Below are positions 24,277 through 32,681 of a stretch of DNA of 64,000 nucleotides, piece after piece. Position 1 is the first letter of the stretch. Every line of letters begins with the position of its first letter. The notes beneath the pieces were generated by a model. It was not told where the DNA came from. It made no database searches and was given only the letters and a program-made list of their open reading frames with translations. Origin of the DNA: a virus. A program made the position numbers and the translations under genes. The stretch covers positions 1 to 64,000 of the IMG/VR virus record IMGVR_UViG_3300009702_001278. One strand, given 5' to 3'.

Positions 24277-25504
24277 CTATATCTAAGTCCGTTTGAGGGA
24301 CTTTCTTTGCTGATTTCTTCTTCGGAGTAGCCTTATTCTTTGGCTTCGCACTATAGGTCGATGCCAGTTCCTCAATAGCAAGTGGAACTCTGACAGGCTG
24401 CTTCTTCTTCGTGTTCTTTTCGCTCTTGGCTGCTTCAACGCAGCACGCAGCTAGATGGGCTTCAAGTTGCTGCTCTCGAATGGCCGCTAAGAAGTCCGCT
24501 TCACCTTCTATTCTGAGTATTATATCGTCATTCTGCTTCCAAGTCAAGACTCCGTTTCGGATAGTTACTGCCTGAAGAGCGCGAGCCAAATCATAAGCCT
24601 TTTTAGCATCATCTGGGTTGTACTCAACATAATAGATGGGTATCTCAATAGACACGTTCGGCGGTACAGGAGGTGCCATTCTATTTTTCACAATCGTACA
24701 GCGAGCATAATGGCCTATGAGTTGATCGTGACCTTCCTCATCCTTCACAAAGACTTGTCCTGTCGCACCATTCTTCTTTTCAACGCTAACTCGCTGGTGA
24801 GCAAAAAACTTAAGTGCGCGTCCACCAGGAGTATGGAATCGATCCTGATAGTATTCCCCCGGCTTCTCACGAAGTTGGTTGATGAAGATAACCGTGGTTT
24901 GCGTCTGTGCAGCAGCCTGAGCAATCTTGCCTAACATCTGAGACATACTTCTTGCTATCTCTGCCATCCCTGCTTTGTTCGGATCAAAATCTTCTGACAG
25001 GACTCTTTCTGGGATCAGCCCTGCCACCGAGTCCAGTACAACCACGCCATAGATATTTGCACAGATGGATCGGTAAACCATTTCCAGAATTTCATTGACA
25101 TTCATCAACTCAAATGAATCGTCATCCTCTTTCGTATTCTTCACGAGCGGAGGAAGAAATAACTTTGTCGGGTCCATGCCGTTGATTTCAGAAAGAGCAT
25201 AACTGAATGCCCGTTCCGTATCAAACCATGCACATAGATCACCGGTCTTTTGAGCATTAGCAACAACCCTCATAGCCATCGATGTTTTACCACTGCCCTC
25301 AGACCCCATCAGTTCCACAATACATCCCTTAGCTAACCCTCTTGCTCCTTTAGTCAGCAATACATCAAGATCATCGTGACCTGTTGGGATAGCCTGAAGC
25401 TCAATCGTGGCAAGACCTTTCGTTTTGTAGTTTTCACCAAAACGTGCGGTCAGTTTCTTCAGAACAGTTTCCAGTATTTTGTCTGATACTTTGCGTGTAG
25501 CCAT
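24263..25504 (-). CDS. recA: RecA recombinase
   Basis: RecA features are present: IPTGHDDLDVLL, Walker A ELMGSEGSGKTSMAM near residue 67, YGVVVLDSVAGLIP (Walker B), VIFINQLREKPGEYYQD and TPGGRALKFFAHQRV (loop L2 and following). A basic, lysine-rich C-terminal extension (residues about 345-405) and an acidic end (DLDIDGEI) replace the usual acidic tail. It would catalyse strand exchange in recombination-dependent replication. It is separated from the upstream SSB gene by a terminator hairpin. Confidence 0.93.
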   Translation of the reverse strand: MATRKVSDKILETVLKKLTARFGENYKTKGLATIELQAIPTGHDDLDVLLTKGARGLAKGCIVELMGSEGSGKTSMAMRVVANAQKTGDLCAWFDTERAFSYALSEINGMDPTKLFLPPLVKNTKEDDDSFELMNVNEILEMVYRSICANIYGVVVLDSVAGLIPERVLSEDFDPNKAGMAEIARSMSQMLGKIAQAAAQTQTTVIFINQLREKPGEYYQDRFHTPGGRALKFFAHQRVSVEKKNGATGQVFVKDEEGHDQLIGHYARCTIVKNRMAPPVPPNVSIEIPIYYVEYNPDDAKKAYDLARALQAVTIRNGVLTWKQNDDIILRIEGEADFLAAIREQQLEAHLAACCVEAAKSEKNTKKKQPVRVPLAIEELASTYSAKPKNKATPKKKSAKKVPQTDLDIDGEI

Positions 25505-25528
25505 TTGATATCCTCATTATATATCGAG

Positions 25529-25558
25529 AAAAAGGGTGCGGGCTTTGTGCCCACACCC
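25529..25558 (-). terminator. Intrinsic terminator between the SSB and recA genes
   Basis: On the minus strand GGGTGTGGGC, a short loop and GCCCGCACCC (one mismatch) are followed by TTTTT. The stem plus U-run lies between the stop of the SSB-like gene and the start of recA. It probably limits readthrough, so that SSB can be made in larger amounts than the downstream genes. Confidence 0.78.
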
Positions 25559-25574
25559 TCTCCGCAAGTTGTCA

Positions 25575-26243
25575 CTACCAGTTTATGGGATCATCGCCAG
25601 CGTCGGCAAGATCGCCAATTGCACCCGAATCTGCAACAGCCTGTTGCGGAGTCGTAGCCGGTGCAGGCCCGTTCGTTGATGCCGTGCCAAAAGCTCGGTC
25701 GATCAACTGGTTAAGCGGCGTGGCCTTGAAGACATCTTCTAAGGTGTAAAGATCACCGTTTGCCTTAATGGCTGCACGCTCTTCGTCAGAGATCGGAGCA
25801 GGACCAAGGAAGGTGGTCGTGTATTCACGATTCAAACCCTTGCCTGTTGCCTCGATAGTCCAGTTTCCACCATTCTGGCCGCCTGGATGAGACTTCGTTC
25901 TTTTTGCCCAAGAGCCAAAGTACTTAAAGATCGAGCGTCCACCGTCAAGTACCTTCACCACCTGATCTTCACGATCAATTACGTTCATCGCATAACGATG
26001 AGAAGGCTTGAACTCCTTACCAGTATGCTCGGTCAGTATTTCGGCAGCCTTCGTCCCGTCATCCAGATCAACAACGACTGATCGCTGCGTTTCCTGAATA
26101 AAGAACTTATAAAACTCAACTGCCTTACCTATGGGGCGAACTTCCACGGTCTTGCCGTCCTCAAAACGGATGAAACGGGTCTTACCCTTACCACTTCCAC
26201 TACTTTTTCCACCAACACTGTTCCAATCAACTTCTGTAGCCAT
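25575..26243 (-). CDS. Probable single-stranded-DNA-binding protein
   Basis: The 222-residue protein has a basic, beta-rich core (KTRFIRFEDGKTVEVRPIG, YAMNVIDREDQVVKVLDGG, YFGSWAKRTKSHPGG) followed by a low-complexity Ala/Pro linker and an acidic C-terminus (DLADAGDDPINW). Core plus acidic tail is the plan of T4 gp32-like and other phage SSBs. Its position directly before recA, with a terminator between, supports this. The terminal residues are PINW rather than the bacterial DDDIPF. Confidence 0.6.
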   Translation of the reverse strand: MATEVDWNSVGGKSSGSGKGKTRFIRFEDGKTVEVRPIGKAVEFYKFFIQETQRSVVVDLDDGTKAAEILTEHTGKEFKPSHRYAMNVIDREDQVVKVLDGGRSIFKYFGSWAKRTKSHPGGQNGGNWTIEATGKGLNREYTTTFLGPAPISDEERAAIKANGDLYTLEDVFKATPLNQLIDRAFGTASTNGPAPATTPQQAVADSGAIGDLADAGDDPINW

Positions 26244-26269
26244 TTTCTTTCTCCTATCAGATTCTATTG

Positions 26270-27502
26270 CTACCCTAACATTGACAAATCGTCAGCCTCA
26301 ACTCCAAAGGTCGTAGTCACTACGCCCTGGCCTTGTGGTGCTGAAATTCTTTCTCCTGGCCCGATACTATCAAAACCATCGAGATCATTTACTTGCTGTG
26401 CTTTGATTTTCTCCTCTCCTGCTTGAGTTGTCCCCAGAGGCTCCTTTACTTCTAATTGCAGGCAACTCAACTGTCGGCTCAAAGATTCAGAAGCAGCCTT
26501 CAAAATATTGTCGGCGTGCTTTCCTGATTCCATAACACCTTTTAATTCCCCAATATAGTCTGCAATATCGGACATATGTTCCATTGTTAAACCATGTCTG
26601 CGGTGCGCCCCTTTCAAATCGTGATCTTTCCATAACTTAGACTCTAGTAATTCTCCCCACCGCTCCCAAATATAGAATTGCGGGATTACCTTCAGTATGA
26701 TCGTGCTCAGCCTAGATCGCCATTGGTATGACGCATCTAGCTTGTAACGAATCACGTCAGGTGAAATTACTGTTCTCTCTCCGAGGAAATGATCCGTATT
26801 CACCTCGGCTATTTCATTACGAATATCCGGCATGTCCAAGATTGGATACTTTGTAAGAACCATCTTAAGCATATGAACTTTGTAACGATAGAACTCCTTG
26901 AAGCTCACGCTGCCATCATAGAGAGTAAACTGCGGATACTTCTGGAGACATTCCTGATAGAAATGTAACTCATCGCCTCGTAACCCTAACGGGTTTTCTT
27001 TAGTAACCTTGGGAGTAAAAACTTCATCCTCGACTACATCCTCGACTACATCCTCGACTACATCCTCAACTACATCGAGAGGATCAACACCAGAAGAGGA
27101 GTCTTCCCCTTCTTCTGGTGTTGCCTCCGACTTTACGCCGTCATCCTCAACCTCAAACTCTGCCATATCCCTTGATACTTCAGTCTCATATTGCTTGCCA
27201 CCCTCAATTAGCATTTCGTCTGGCTTAGTGTCAGACTCTTGAGGAGGTGATGTGGAGTTGCTTTCCGCTTCTTCGAGAGCAGCAGCAATTATTTCACGAT
27301 GCTCATCCCCAGTCTCAGATTCCGGTTTCTTAGTCACTTCTTCCTCTACCATCATATCCTTGACGTCTTCACAACGTTCATCAAAAGACCGAGAAGACAT
27401 ATCGTCCGCTGCTGTGGTCCCGTAATCAGACGTATCAGACGTATCAGATTTCTCCTCCACCTCAATCACGTCAAATAGCGATGCCATTGCCTCAGCTTTC
27501 AT
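26270..27502 (-). CDS. Acidic-N-terminus protein of unknown function
   Basis: The first 165 of 410 residues are highly acidic and disordered, including a four-fold VVED repeat. Residues about 170-330 form a predicted globular helical domain (FYQECLQKYPQFTLYDGS ... HRRHGLTMEHMSDIADYIG). The C-terminus is flexible. The second ATG (residue 6) is also possible. Its position among RecA, SSB and DNA polymerase genes suggests a replication-associated role, but no family is recognised. Confidence 0.6.
   Translation of the reverse strand: MKAEAMASLFDVIEVEEKSDTSDTSDYGTTAADDMSSRSFDERCEDVKDMMVEEEVTKKPESETGDEHREIIAAALEEAESNSTSPPQESDTKPDEMLIEGGKQYETEVSRDMAEFEVEDDGVKSEATPEEGEDSSSGVDPLDVVEDVVEDVVEDVVEDEVFTPKVTKENPLGLRGDELHFYQECLQKYPQFTLYDGSVSFKEFYRYKVHMLKMVLTKYPILDMPDIRNEIAEVNTDHFLGERTVISPDVIRYKLDASYQWRSRLSTIILKVIPQFYIWERWGELLESKLWKDHDLKGAHRRHGLTMEHMSDIADYIGELKGVMESGKHADNILKAASESLSRQLSCLQLEVKEPLGTTQAGEEKIKAQQVNDLDGFDSIGPGERISAPQGQGVVTTTFGVEADDLSMLG
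27027..27074. repeat. Four tandem 12-bp repeats within a coding region
   Basis: The unit tcctcgactaca occurs four times in direct tandem, the fourth copy with one change (tcctcaactaca). It encodes VVED repeats in the acidic part of the 26270-27502 protein. Because the unit is a multiple of three, copy-number changes keep the frame. Confidence 0.9.
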
Positions 27503-27513
27503 TATATTTCCCT

Positions 27514-27864
27514 TTAGAGAGTATCCAAGTTATCAAGATTATCCAAACCTGCGCCTGGCTCTGGTCGAGCGTCTTTGTCAAGTTGGTCAACGAAATATGC
27601 CTTCTTGTGTGAAAGCTTGAGTTCATCCAGTACTCGGTCATGAATCTGCTGGAATTCTCTCGTAAGCACCGTCTGCCAGTTCATCACCTTCTTCTCACGC
27701 TCAGAAAGCGATTGCCAGTCAATTTCTTCGTCAATATGGTAATGAATTACGAGCGATTGGTACTTTTCAGTCGAGAGAGTTCGTTGTAACCCCAGTTGCA
27801 AGCGACCTTTACGACGTGGCTTGTCTGACGTGTTAGTATCAAGCTGTATCTTACCATTGGTCAT
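27514..27864 (-). CDS. Hypothetical protein (116 aa)
   Basis: A basic N-terminal part (SDKPRRKGRLQLGLQRT) is followed by a helical segment (WQSLSEREKKVMNWQTVLTR) and a flexible C-terminus with repeated LDNLD. No family is recognised. A GTATAAT motif near 27897, 33 nt before the ATG, may be its promoter. It is 12 bp upstream of the acidic-protein gene. Confidence 0.55.
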   Translation of the reverse strand: MTNGKIQLDTNTSDKPRRKGRLQLGLQRTLSTEKYQSLVIHYHIDEEIDWQSLSEREKKVMNWQTVLTREFQQIHDRVLDELKLSHKKAYFVDQLDKDARPEPGAGLDNLDNLDTL

Positions 27865-27964
27865 TGGATATCTCCTATCTCAAAAATATTACTTTGATTA
27901 TACAACAGATTTGGCGAGTTTGAGCAGAAAAATCTGAAAATCCGAAAATATTTTGCACACATAT

Positions 27965-30900
27965 TTACCTAGCGAACAAATCACCCTTTTGACGCCCAAG
28001 TCCTCTCTTCCGGTCGTTTTTAATGGTGTCAAAGTCTCGGAGTAATTGAGATTTTGGCTTATCCTTACCAAATAGATTCGCATCACATAAGGCTTCAACC
28101 ACTTTGCTGTTGACAGCAGAGCCAACTTTGTTTGCGAATGCAAACATCAAGTCGTTGCCTTTATATGGTTGGTTTTCGATAATCTCGTGAGCAGCCTTAT
28201 CACCAACGTCCCTAATAATGAGTGGGCGCAGCAATTCTCGCTCTCCGATCTTAACGTAATGCATCTTAGATAGATTCAAACTGGGAGGGGCAATCTTATA
28301 GTTATGCTTCCGTAAGTCATCCTCATACTTACTAACCAAATCAAAGTCTCTGCGCTGTGCCTCAACCGACAACCTCGAAGCCATAAACTCAAGCATATAG
28401 TGAGCCTTGAGGTAAGCCGTCTTCCAGCACTCGTAAGCATAACTGGTGGCATGAGAATTTCGATTGACAATACCAGAAGATAGGCAATATAAGTGGGCTT
28501 CACTATCAACTTCAAGGTCATAACATTGATTCAGTCCAGCATACTTGATACTTGTGACCCGTACTTTTTGCCAATTAGCTTGACTACTCCTCTTTCCGGG
28601 CATAACATCACCATGTTTAACAGTCGTTGAAACTCCTGGTGTTTGAATCTTTTGTGATGAGATAACCACACATCGTAAGACATTCGAACAACTAGATACC
28701 CCCATTGACAAAGCTGATCGTTTACCTCTATGTCTTTTTGTTGATTTTGTAACAACTTCGTGTTGTTTATGTGATTTATAAAATGGTATTGCCCATCGTA
28801 TTCCACAACTACCTTGCGATCCCTGTCTATAAAATCCACTTGTCTTCTTTGTGAAATGGAAGTAAATTTCTTGCTTTTGATGATTTGTGAATGCTTGAAA
28901 CCAAGAGGGCATAAAACATCCTTTAGATACAACTCGGGGGCTGAGTGCCATTGATTTTGCCTCATTGCGGGCAAAACGCATTTGATTATAAAATCCTCTG
29001 GATTTTCTACCCGCCATTTCCTGAGTTGTTCTGTCCTCGCCTTCAATATTTCTGGTCGAGCAGATGTTTCGATAGCGGTTTCCACCCTGTTTTTCTGGAA
29101 CAGAGATTTGTGAGTCACGTTGAGTTTCTTCATCAAACAGGAACGCCGATGAATTTCTTCTTCGTTGGATAAGATCGCCGCAGATACCGAGGATGACACT
29201 GTTTTCTTGTATTCCGCGAGCCTTTCTGGGTCTTTTTTGATTTCCTCCCAGAATTTTCTTGATATTTTTCCGTTCGATTCCGAATAATGATGAGACTTTA
29301 TTACCTCCCATTGTTGACACTGCTTCTTGTGAGAATAAAGCTCTCGCTTCGTGAATTTTTGCTCGCAACCTGGACAAACAAAAGTCTTTTTGCTCAGTTT
29401 GTATTCTTCGCATTTTCTCTTGTGTTCTATAAACACTCTTCGGTTCGGCAACACCTCCTGACATCCCAGGCAAATCCAATCTTTCCTTTTTGGCATTTTT
29501 TATCTCCCAATTTTGCATAACAAACAAATTGCGTTCTACAATTTCACGAAGAGATCGTATGCCTTGATTAGTCATAAACTTATGATCTAAAGTACATACA
29601 TGTTTACTACCGTCACTAAATTCGACTTCCCACGTTGGTATCACACCATGATCATATACATCTACAATCTCAATTGGATCACCTTCAGGTGAATAAACAT
29701 CAGGCAAAGATTCTCCGCTTCTCTTTCTATTATACAATTCTTGGATAGAAATGTCATTTTCCGAGGTTATGATTTTTTCCGAAAAGGACAGTGACTTGTT
29801 GAAAGCATAACCACCAAACTTCTCCATATCATCCCAAATCTTCTTGGCAACCCCGGAGGGAACGCCCGTCTCGATGGCGGCTCGTAGGAACTGATCCTTG
29901 AAGTTGTTGATGATCTTGATTTTCTTCTTAGCACAACCTTTCATAAACATGTAACCATCAGAAGCGGTCAAGTCTGCCAGTGCCATGAATGCCTGCATGA
30001 CCTGTTCTTGATAGGCCATAATACCATAGGTTCTCTGGGTGATCTTCCGCAGCAACGGGTGGGGGAATTCAACCTTATGTTTTCCTGTCTTCCTATCGGA
30101 CAACTCAGGGATATAATCCTTGGGGCCTGGCCTGTACATCGCAATAGCAACAATCAAGTCATCAAATGAATCAATGCCGATTTGCTGGAAGGTCTGCTTC
30201 ATTCCTGTTTTTTCAGCTTGGAAACACCCGTCAGTATCACCCTTAGCTAACAAGGTGAGCGTTGAATTATCTTTCAAAGGTAACCGAGACAGGTCAACAT
30301 CAACACCGTGGTTTTCCTTCACAAGTTTGACTGCCATCGCCAACGCAGTCTTCGTAGACAGACCTAGCACATCAAACTTAATAAGACCAAGCGACTCGAC
30401 ATCTTCCTTCGAGAATTGCGTTGCTACTGTCTTCTTGGACCAGTCATCATCTGTTGCACCATGTGTAATATGGAGTGGGCAAATTTGCTCAAGCGGAATT
30501 GGAGAAATAATCACTCCTGCTGCATGGCAATTATGGACAAGAATATCCTGAGCGATGAAGTTGGGCTCGTTTTGATAGAAGTCATCACGATCTTTGAATG
30601 TAATGTCCCAAACTTCCTGTTCTTCTAGAGGTTCTATACTTTCAATGGTATGACATTTTATTACTGAGTAGACCTTATATTTTTGAGGATTTTTTCTGAT
30701 TTCCTCAAATTCTACACAACCTTGATCTGTAAATATCAGGTGCTCATCCGTAACCTTGATCCAAGTCCCCTTAGATAACCGCATTTTGTAGCACTTTTTA
30801 ATACCCGTGCAATGAGGATGGAAATCTGACGTATACAGTTCTTTTCCTACTTTATCTATGTATGCAACTTTGCAAGTATTATCAAGCTGATCTATCCGCA

Positions 30901-31636
30901 CCCAGCCTATATCTGTTTTGATAAGAGTATCTTTAGCCAGACACCCATATGCAGAGATAGAGCCTTCTAGCCGTCTTGCGACCCGATATACTTCCGGGTA
31001 CTGCTTCATATACCGGGCAAAATCTGAGAAGGTTTCACAAGCATCGTCAACGCAGTTAATTAGAGAGCCATCCTTCTTCTTAAATGCTGACTGCGACTTA
31101 GGTAATGTGTTGAGAATCTCATTCTGTAGTGCATAGTTTCTGCTTTTGTCTGGCTTGGAGCCGGAGTAGTCTATGGAGTTCTCTGGGTCAAGAATTTCTA
31201 CAGCCTTGCGAACTGCTGCTTTTGTCTTCAGAGTTAGCGTTGTACCAACGTTGCCAACTCTGTCTTCACCGTACTTCTGCTGCAAGTACTCAATAATTTC
31301 ATGGCGTCGAGCATAGTCGAAGTCCATGTCGATATCAGGGAAACCTGCCCGACCATAGGTACGTCGCTTCTCAACCGCAAACTCACCATTGGGTCGGGCT
31401 GTAGTAATCCCTAAAAAGTATGCTACTAGAGAGTTGAGGATATTTTTTCTGCCCGCTTGGATATCACCCTCAGTCAACCTCTTGTATATCTCCAACAGAT
31501 TGTCTACAATGCCCAGGCGTTCCATCTGCTGGAGTTCATCAAACAACCTTTCTTTGTGTTTGTCAAAATCAGGCTTGTCAGTGATAAACGATATTACCTT
31601 TCTTCCTTTTTCACTTAGTTTCATCATCAACCTCAT
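27965..31636 (-). CDS. dnaE: DNA polymerase III alpha (DnaE-type), C-terminal half, with two inteins
   Basis: The extein parts total about 639 residues. They include FPDIDMDFDYARRHEII with the catalytic aspartates, CHAAGVIISPIPLEQ, GLIKFDVLGLSTKT (third catalytic Asp), MYRPGPKDYIPE, TYGIMAYQEQVMQ and FGGYAFNKSHATSYAY. It therefore carries palm, fingers and a C-terminal helix-hairpin-helix region but lacks the PHP domain, which is encoded at 34423-35807. Its N-terminus also contains a palm-like segment (SLVAYFLGIT) that duplicates one in the N-half. Inteins lie at residues 232-369 and 615-1060. The internal ATG at 31624 is a plausible start. Confidence 0.9.
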   Translation of the reverse strand: MRLMMKLSEKGRKVISFITDKPDFDKHKERLFDELQQMERLGIVDNLLEIYKRLTEGDIQAGRKNILNSLVAYFLGITTARPNGEFAVEKRRTYGRAGFPDIDMDFDYARRHEIIEYLQQKYGEDRVGNVGTTLTLKTKAAVRKAVEILDPENSIDYSGSKPDKSRNYALQNEILNTLPKSQSAFKKKDGSLINCVDDACETFSDFARYMKQYPEVYRVARRLEGSISAYGCLAKDTLIKTDIGWVRIDQLDNTCKVAYIDKVGKELYTSDFHPHCTGIKKCYKMRLSKGTWIKVTDEHLIFTDQGCVEFEEIRKNPQKYKVYSVIKCHTIESIEPLEEQEVWDITFKDRDDFYQNEPNFIAQDILVHNCHAAGVIISPIPLEQICPLHITHGATDDDWSKKTVATQFSKEDVESLGLIKFDVLGLSTKTALAMAVKLVKENHGVDVDLSRLPLKDNSTLTLLAKGDTDGCFQAEKTGMKQTFQQIGIDSFDDLIVAIAMYRPGPKDYIPELSDRKTGKHKVEFPHPLLRKITQRTYGIMAYQEQVMQAFMALADLTASDGYMFMKGCAKKKIKIINNFKDQFLRAAIETGVPSGVAKKIWDDMEKFGGYAFNKSLSFSEKIITSENDISIQELYNRKRSGESLPDVYSPEGDPIEIVDVYDHGVIPTWEVEFSDGSKHVCTLDHKFMTNQGIRSLREIVERNLFVMQNWEIKNAKKERLDLPGMSGGVAEPKSVYRTQEKMRRIQTEQKDFCLSRLRAKIHEARALFSQEAVSTMGGNKVSSLFGIERKNIKKILGGNQKRPRKARGIQENSVILGICGDLIQRRRNSSAFLFDEETQRDSQISVPEKQGGNRYRNICSTRNIEGEDRTTQEMAGRKSRGFYNQMRFARNEAKSMALSPRVVSKGCFMPSWFQAFTNHQKQEIYFHFTKKTSGFYRQGSQGSCGIRWAIPFYKSHKQHEVVTKSTKRHRGKRSALSMGVSSCSNVLRCVVISSQKIQTPGVSTTVKHGDVMPGKRSSQANWQKVRVTSIKYAGLNQCYDLEVDSEAHLYCLSSGIVNRNSHATSYAYECWKTAYLKAHYMLEFMASRLSVEAQRRDFDLVSKYEDDLRKHNYKIAPPSLNLSKMHYVKIGERELLRPLIIRDVGDKAAHEIIENQPYKGNDLMFAFANKVGSAVNSKVVEALCDANLFGKDKPKSQLLRDFDTIKNDRKRGLGRQKGDLFAR
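28457..29794 (-). mobile_element. Intein 2 of the DnaE C-half, with an out-of-frame endonuclease gene inside
   Basis: The 446-residue intein starts at Ser615 (SLSFSEKIITS), has block B HVCTLDHKFMTN and ends with CYDLEVDSEAHLYCLSSG then IVNRN, followed by Ser of the extein FNK-SHATSYAY. The penultimate residue is Arg instead of the usual His. Roughly residues 708-1022 do not look like an intein domain. They are a basic, unstructured-looking translation of a separate gene read in another frame (28531-29496). The intein frame nevertheless contains no stop. Confidence 0.85.
28531..29496 (-). CDS. Homing endonuclease nested in a different frame inside DnaE intein 2
   Basis: ATG 29496 follows GGGAG at normal spacing and opens 321 codons in the +1 frame relative to the intein. 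The product begins with two C2H2-like zinc fingers (CLGCQEVLPNRRVFIEHKRKC and CPGCEQKFTKRELYSHKKQC, each truncated here to its ligands). It has a helical basic middle and a C-terminal nuclease core: RRQVDFIDRDRKVVVEYDG, QYHF, then GYLVVRMSYDVWLSH. The D...VEYDGQYHF pattern fits Vsr-like/EDxHD endonucleases. Its 3' end overlaps the start of intein block F, so about 40 nt are coding in both frames for conserved sequence. Confidence 0.85.
   Translation of the reverse strand: MPKRKDWICLGCQEVLPNRRVFIEHKRKCEEYKLSKKTFVCPGCEQKFTKRELYSHKKQCQQWEVIKSHHYSESNGKISRKFWEEIKKDPERLAEYKKTVSSSVSAAILSNEEEIHRRSCLMKKLNVTHKSLFQKNRVETAIETSARPEILKARTEQLRKWRVENPEDFIIKCVLPAMRQNQWHSAPELYLKDVLCPLGFKHSQIIKSKKFTSISQRRQVDFIDRDRKVVVEYDGQYHFINHINNTKLLQNQQKDIEVNDQLCQWGYLVVRMSYDVWLSHHKRFKHQEFQRLLNMVMLCPERGVVKLIGKKYGSQVSSMLD
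30530..30943 (-). mobile_element. Mini-intein 1 of the DnaE C-half
   Basis: The 138-residue intein begins CLAKDTLIKTDIG (block A), has IKVTDEHLIFTDQG (block B), VWDITFKDRDDFY and FIAQDILVHN (blocks F/G), and is followed by Cys of the extein CHAAGVII. It has no endonuclease domain. All splicing residues are present. It is inserted at the highly conserved HAAGV motif of the polymerase. Confidence 0.9.
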
Positions 31637-32681
31637 TCAAATATAACAACTCATTCAGTATTAGTTCAGCACATTCATATGTGGCTACCCGGTATGATAT
31701 ATTGTGGTCGTCTAAGAACGATCTGATCCGTGCCTGAATTTGTAAGGATTCATCCTTAGTCTGATACCTAATGTTATTCTCGGAATACTCCTGAATTTCA
31801 AGTAAGATAATATCATCATATGTCGGTATATCAAACAACACTTCTTTGTAAATCTTCGCCAACTTTAAGGCACTTTTTTCACAGAAAGGTGTATCATACA
31901 ACATCTGAGCATATATGAAATTCAAAAAAGTGGGGCAATCTGAAACCACAAAGCCAGCGGTAGATGCATCCTGCTCTCTTTTGCGTTGTCCATACAGCAT
32001 AAGCATCTAATCCGCAAATTCTGGATTGCGTCGATACTTCTGAATAAACGAAGTAGCATACTCTGTAACGTGGAAAGCATTTCCGTTAAACCTGGTGTTC
32101 AAAGCATGTGACAACCATTTGGCAGTTTCAGTCTTTCCACTGCTCGGAGCACCGCAAAATGCTATCTTACGATTAAAGTAATCCCAAGTGCACATCGGAG
32201 ACTCTATCAGATTCGTTCCGAAAAGCGTGCGATCAATATCACGAGGAATAGGTATTGAGATCGGTTCACATGCTTCGATCTCTAGGAAAGCGACACGCAT
32301 CGGACGATATACAAAATCCACAGTGATATTATAGGGACGGTCGTAGGGACGTTCAGACGGCACTGTGATACAGAACCTATCTTTGCTAACCACTAAATTA
32401 GCATTCTGAATCAATATAGTAGCAGCTTCCTCGCTCAAGTCTGCCTCATCTTCAAATCGATGACCATCCCTCTTATCTCCAGTCTTGCAGGTCAATCGCC
32501 ATTCATCATCTATGGGAACACCTGCTTCATCAGGTGAGCATTTATGTCGGATACGACACCCTTTGTCATAGTAGTAATCTTCTAGATGAAAGTTGTCATC
32601 ACCTAATTCAATTTTCAACCCCTTGAGAAATTGATGTATCCCCTCATGAGTAAACATAAACGAACGTTCGTGTTCGATCAT
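31611..32681 (-). CDS. CYTH-P-loop kinase fusion interrupted by an in-frame UAG
   Basis: Residues 1-150 look like a CYTH (triphosphate tunnel) domain: HERSFMF, DYYYDKGCRIRHK, DEWRLTCKTGDKRDGHRFED, FLEIEA. Then AFCGAPSSGKTETAKWL is a Walker A motif of an NadR/AAA_28-type kinase, followed by HVTEYATSFIQKYRRNPEFAD. A UAG at 32007-32009 comes next, and the same frame continues MLMLYGQRKREQDAS ... GFVVSDCPTFLNFIYAQMLY, the second half of the same kinase domain. Without UAG readthrough the kinase would be split mid-domain; the ATG after UAG could also start a separate fragment. A role in RNA or nucleotide repair is possible. Confidence 0.7.

Noticed and set aside
28531-29496. Treating the endonuclease as in-frame intein domain
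   Set aside because: The intein-frame translation of this segment lacks any nuclease motif, while the +1 frame has zinc fingers, a nuclease core, SD and start codon.
27965-31636. CRISPR-like repeats
   Set aside because: No regularly spaced direct repeats were seen here or elsewhere in the window; the only tandem array is the 12-bp coding repeat at 27027-27074.
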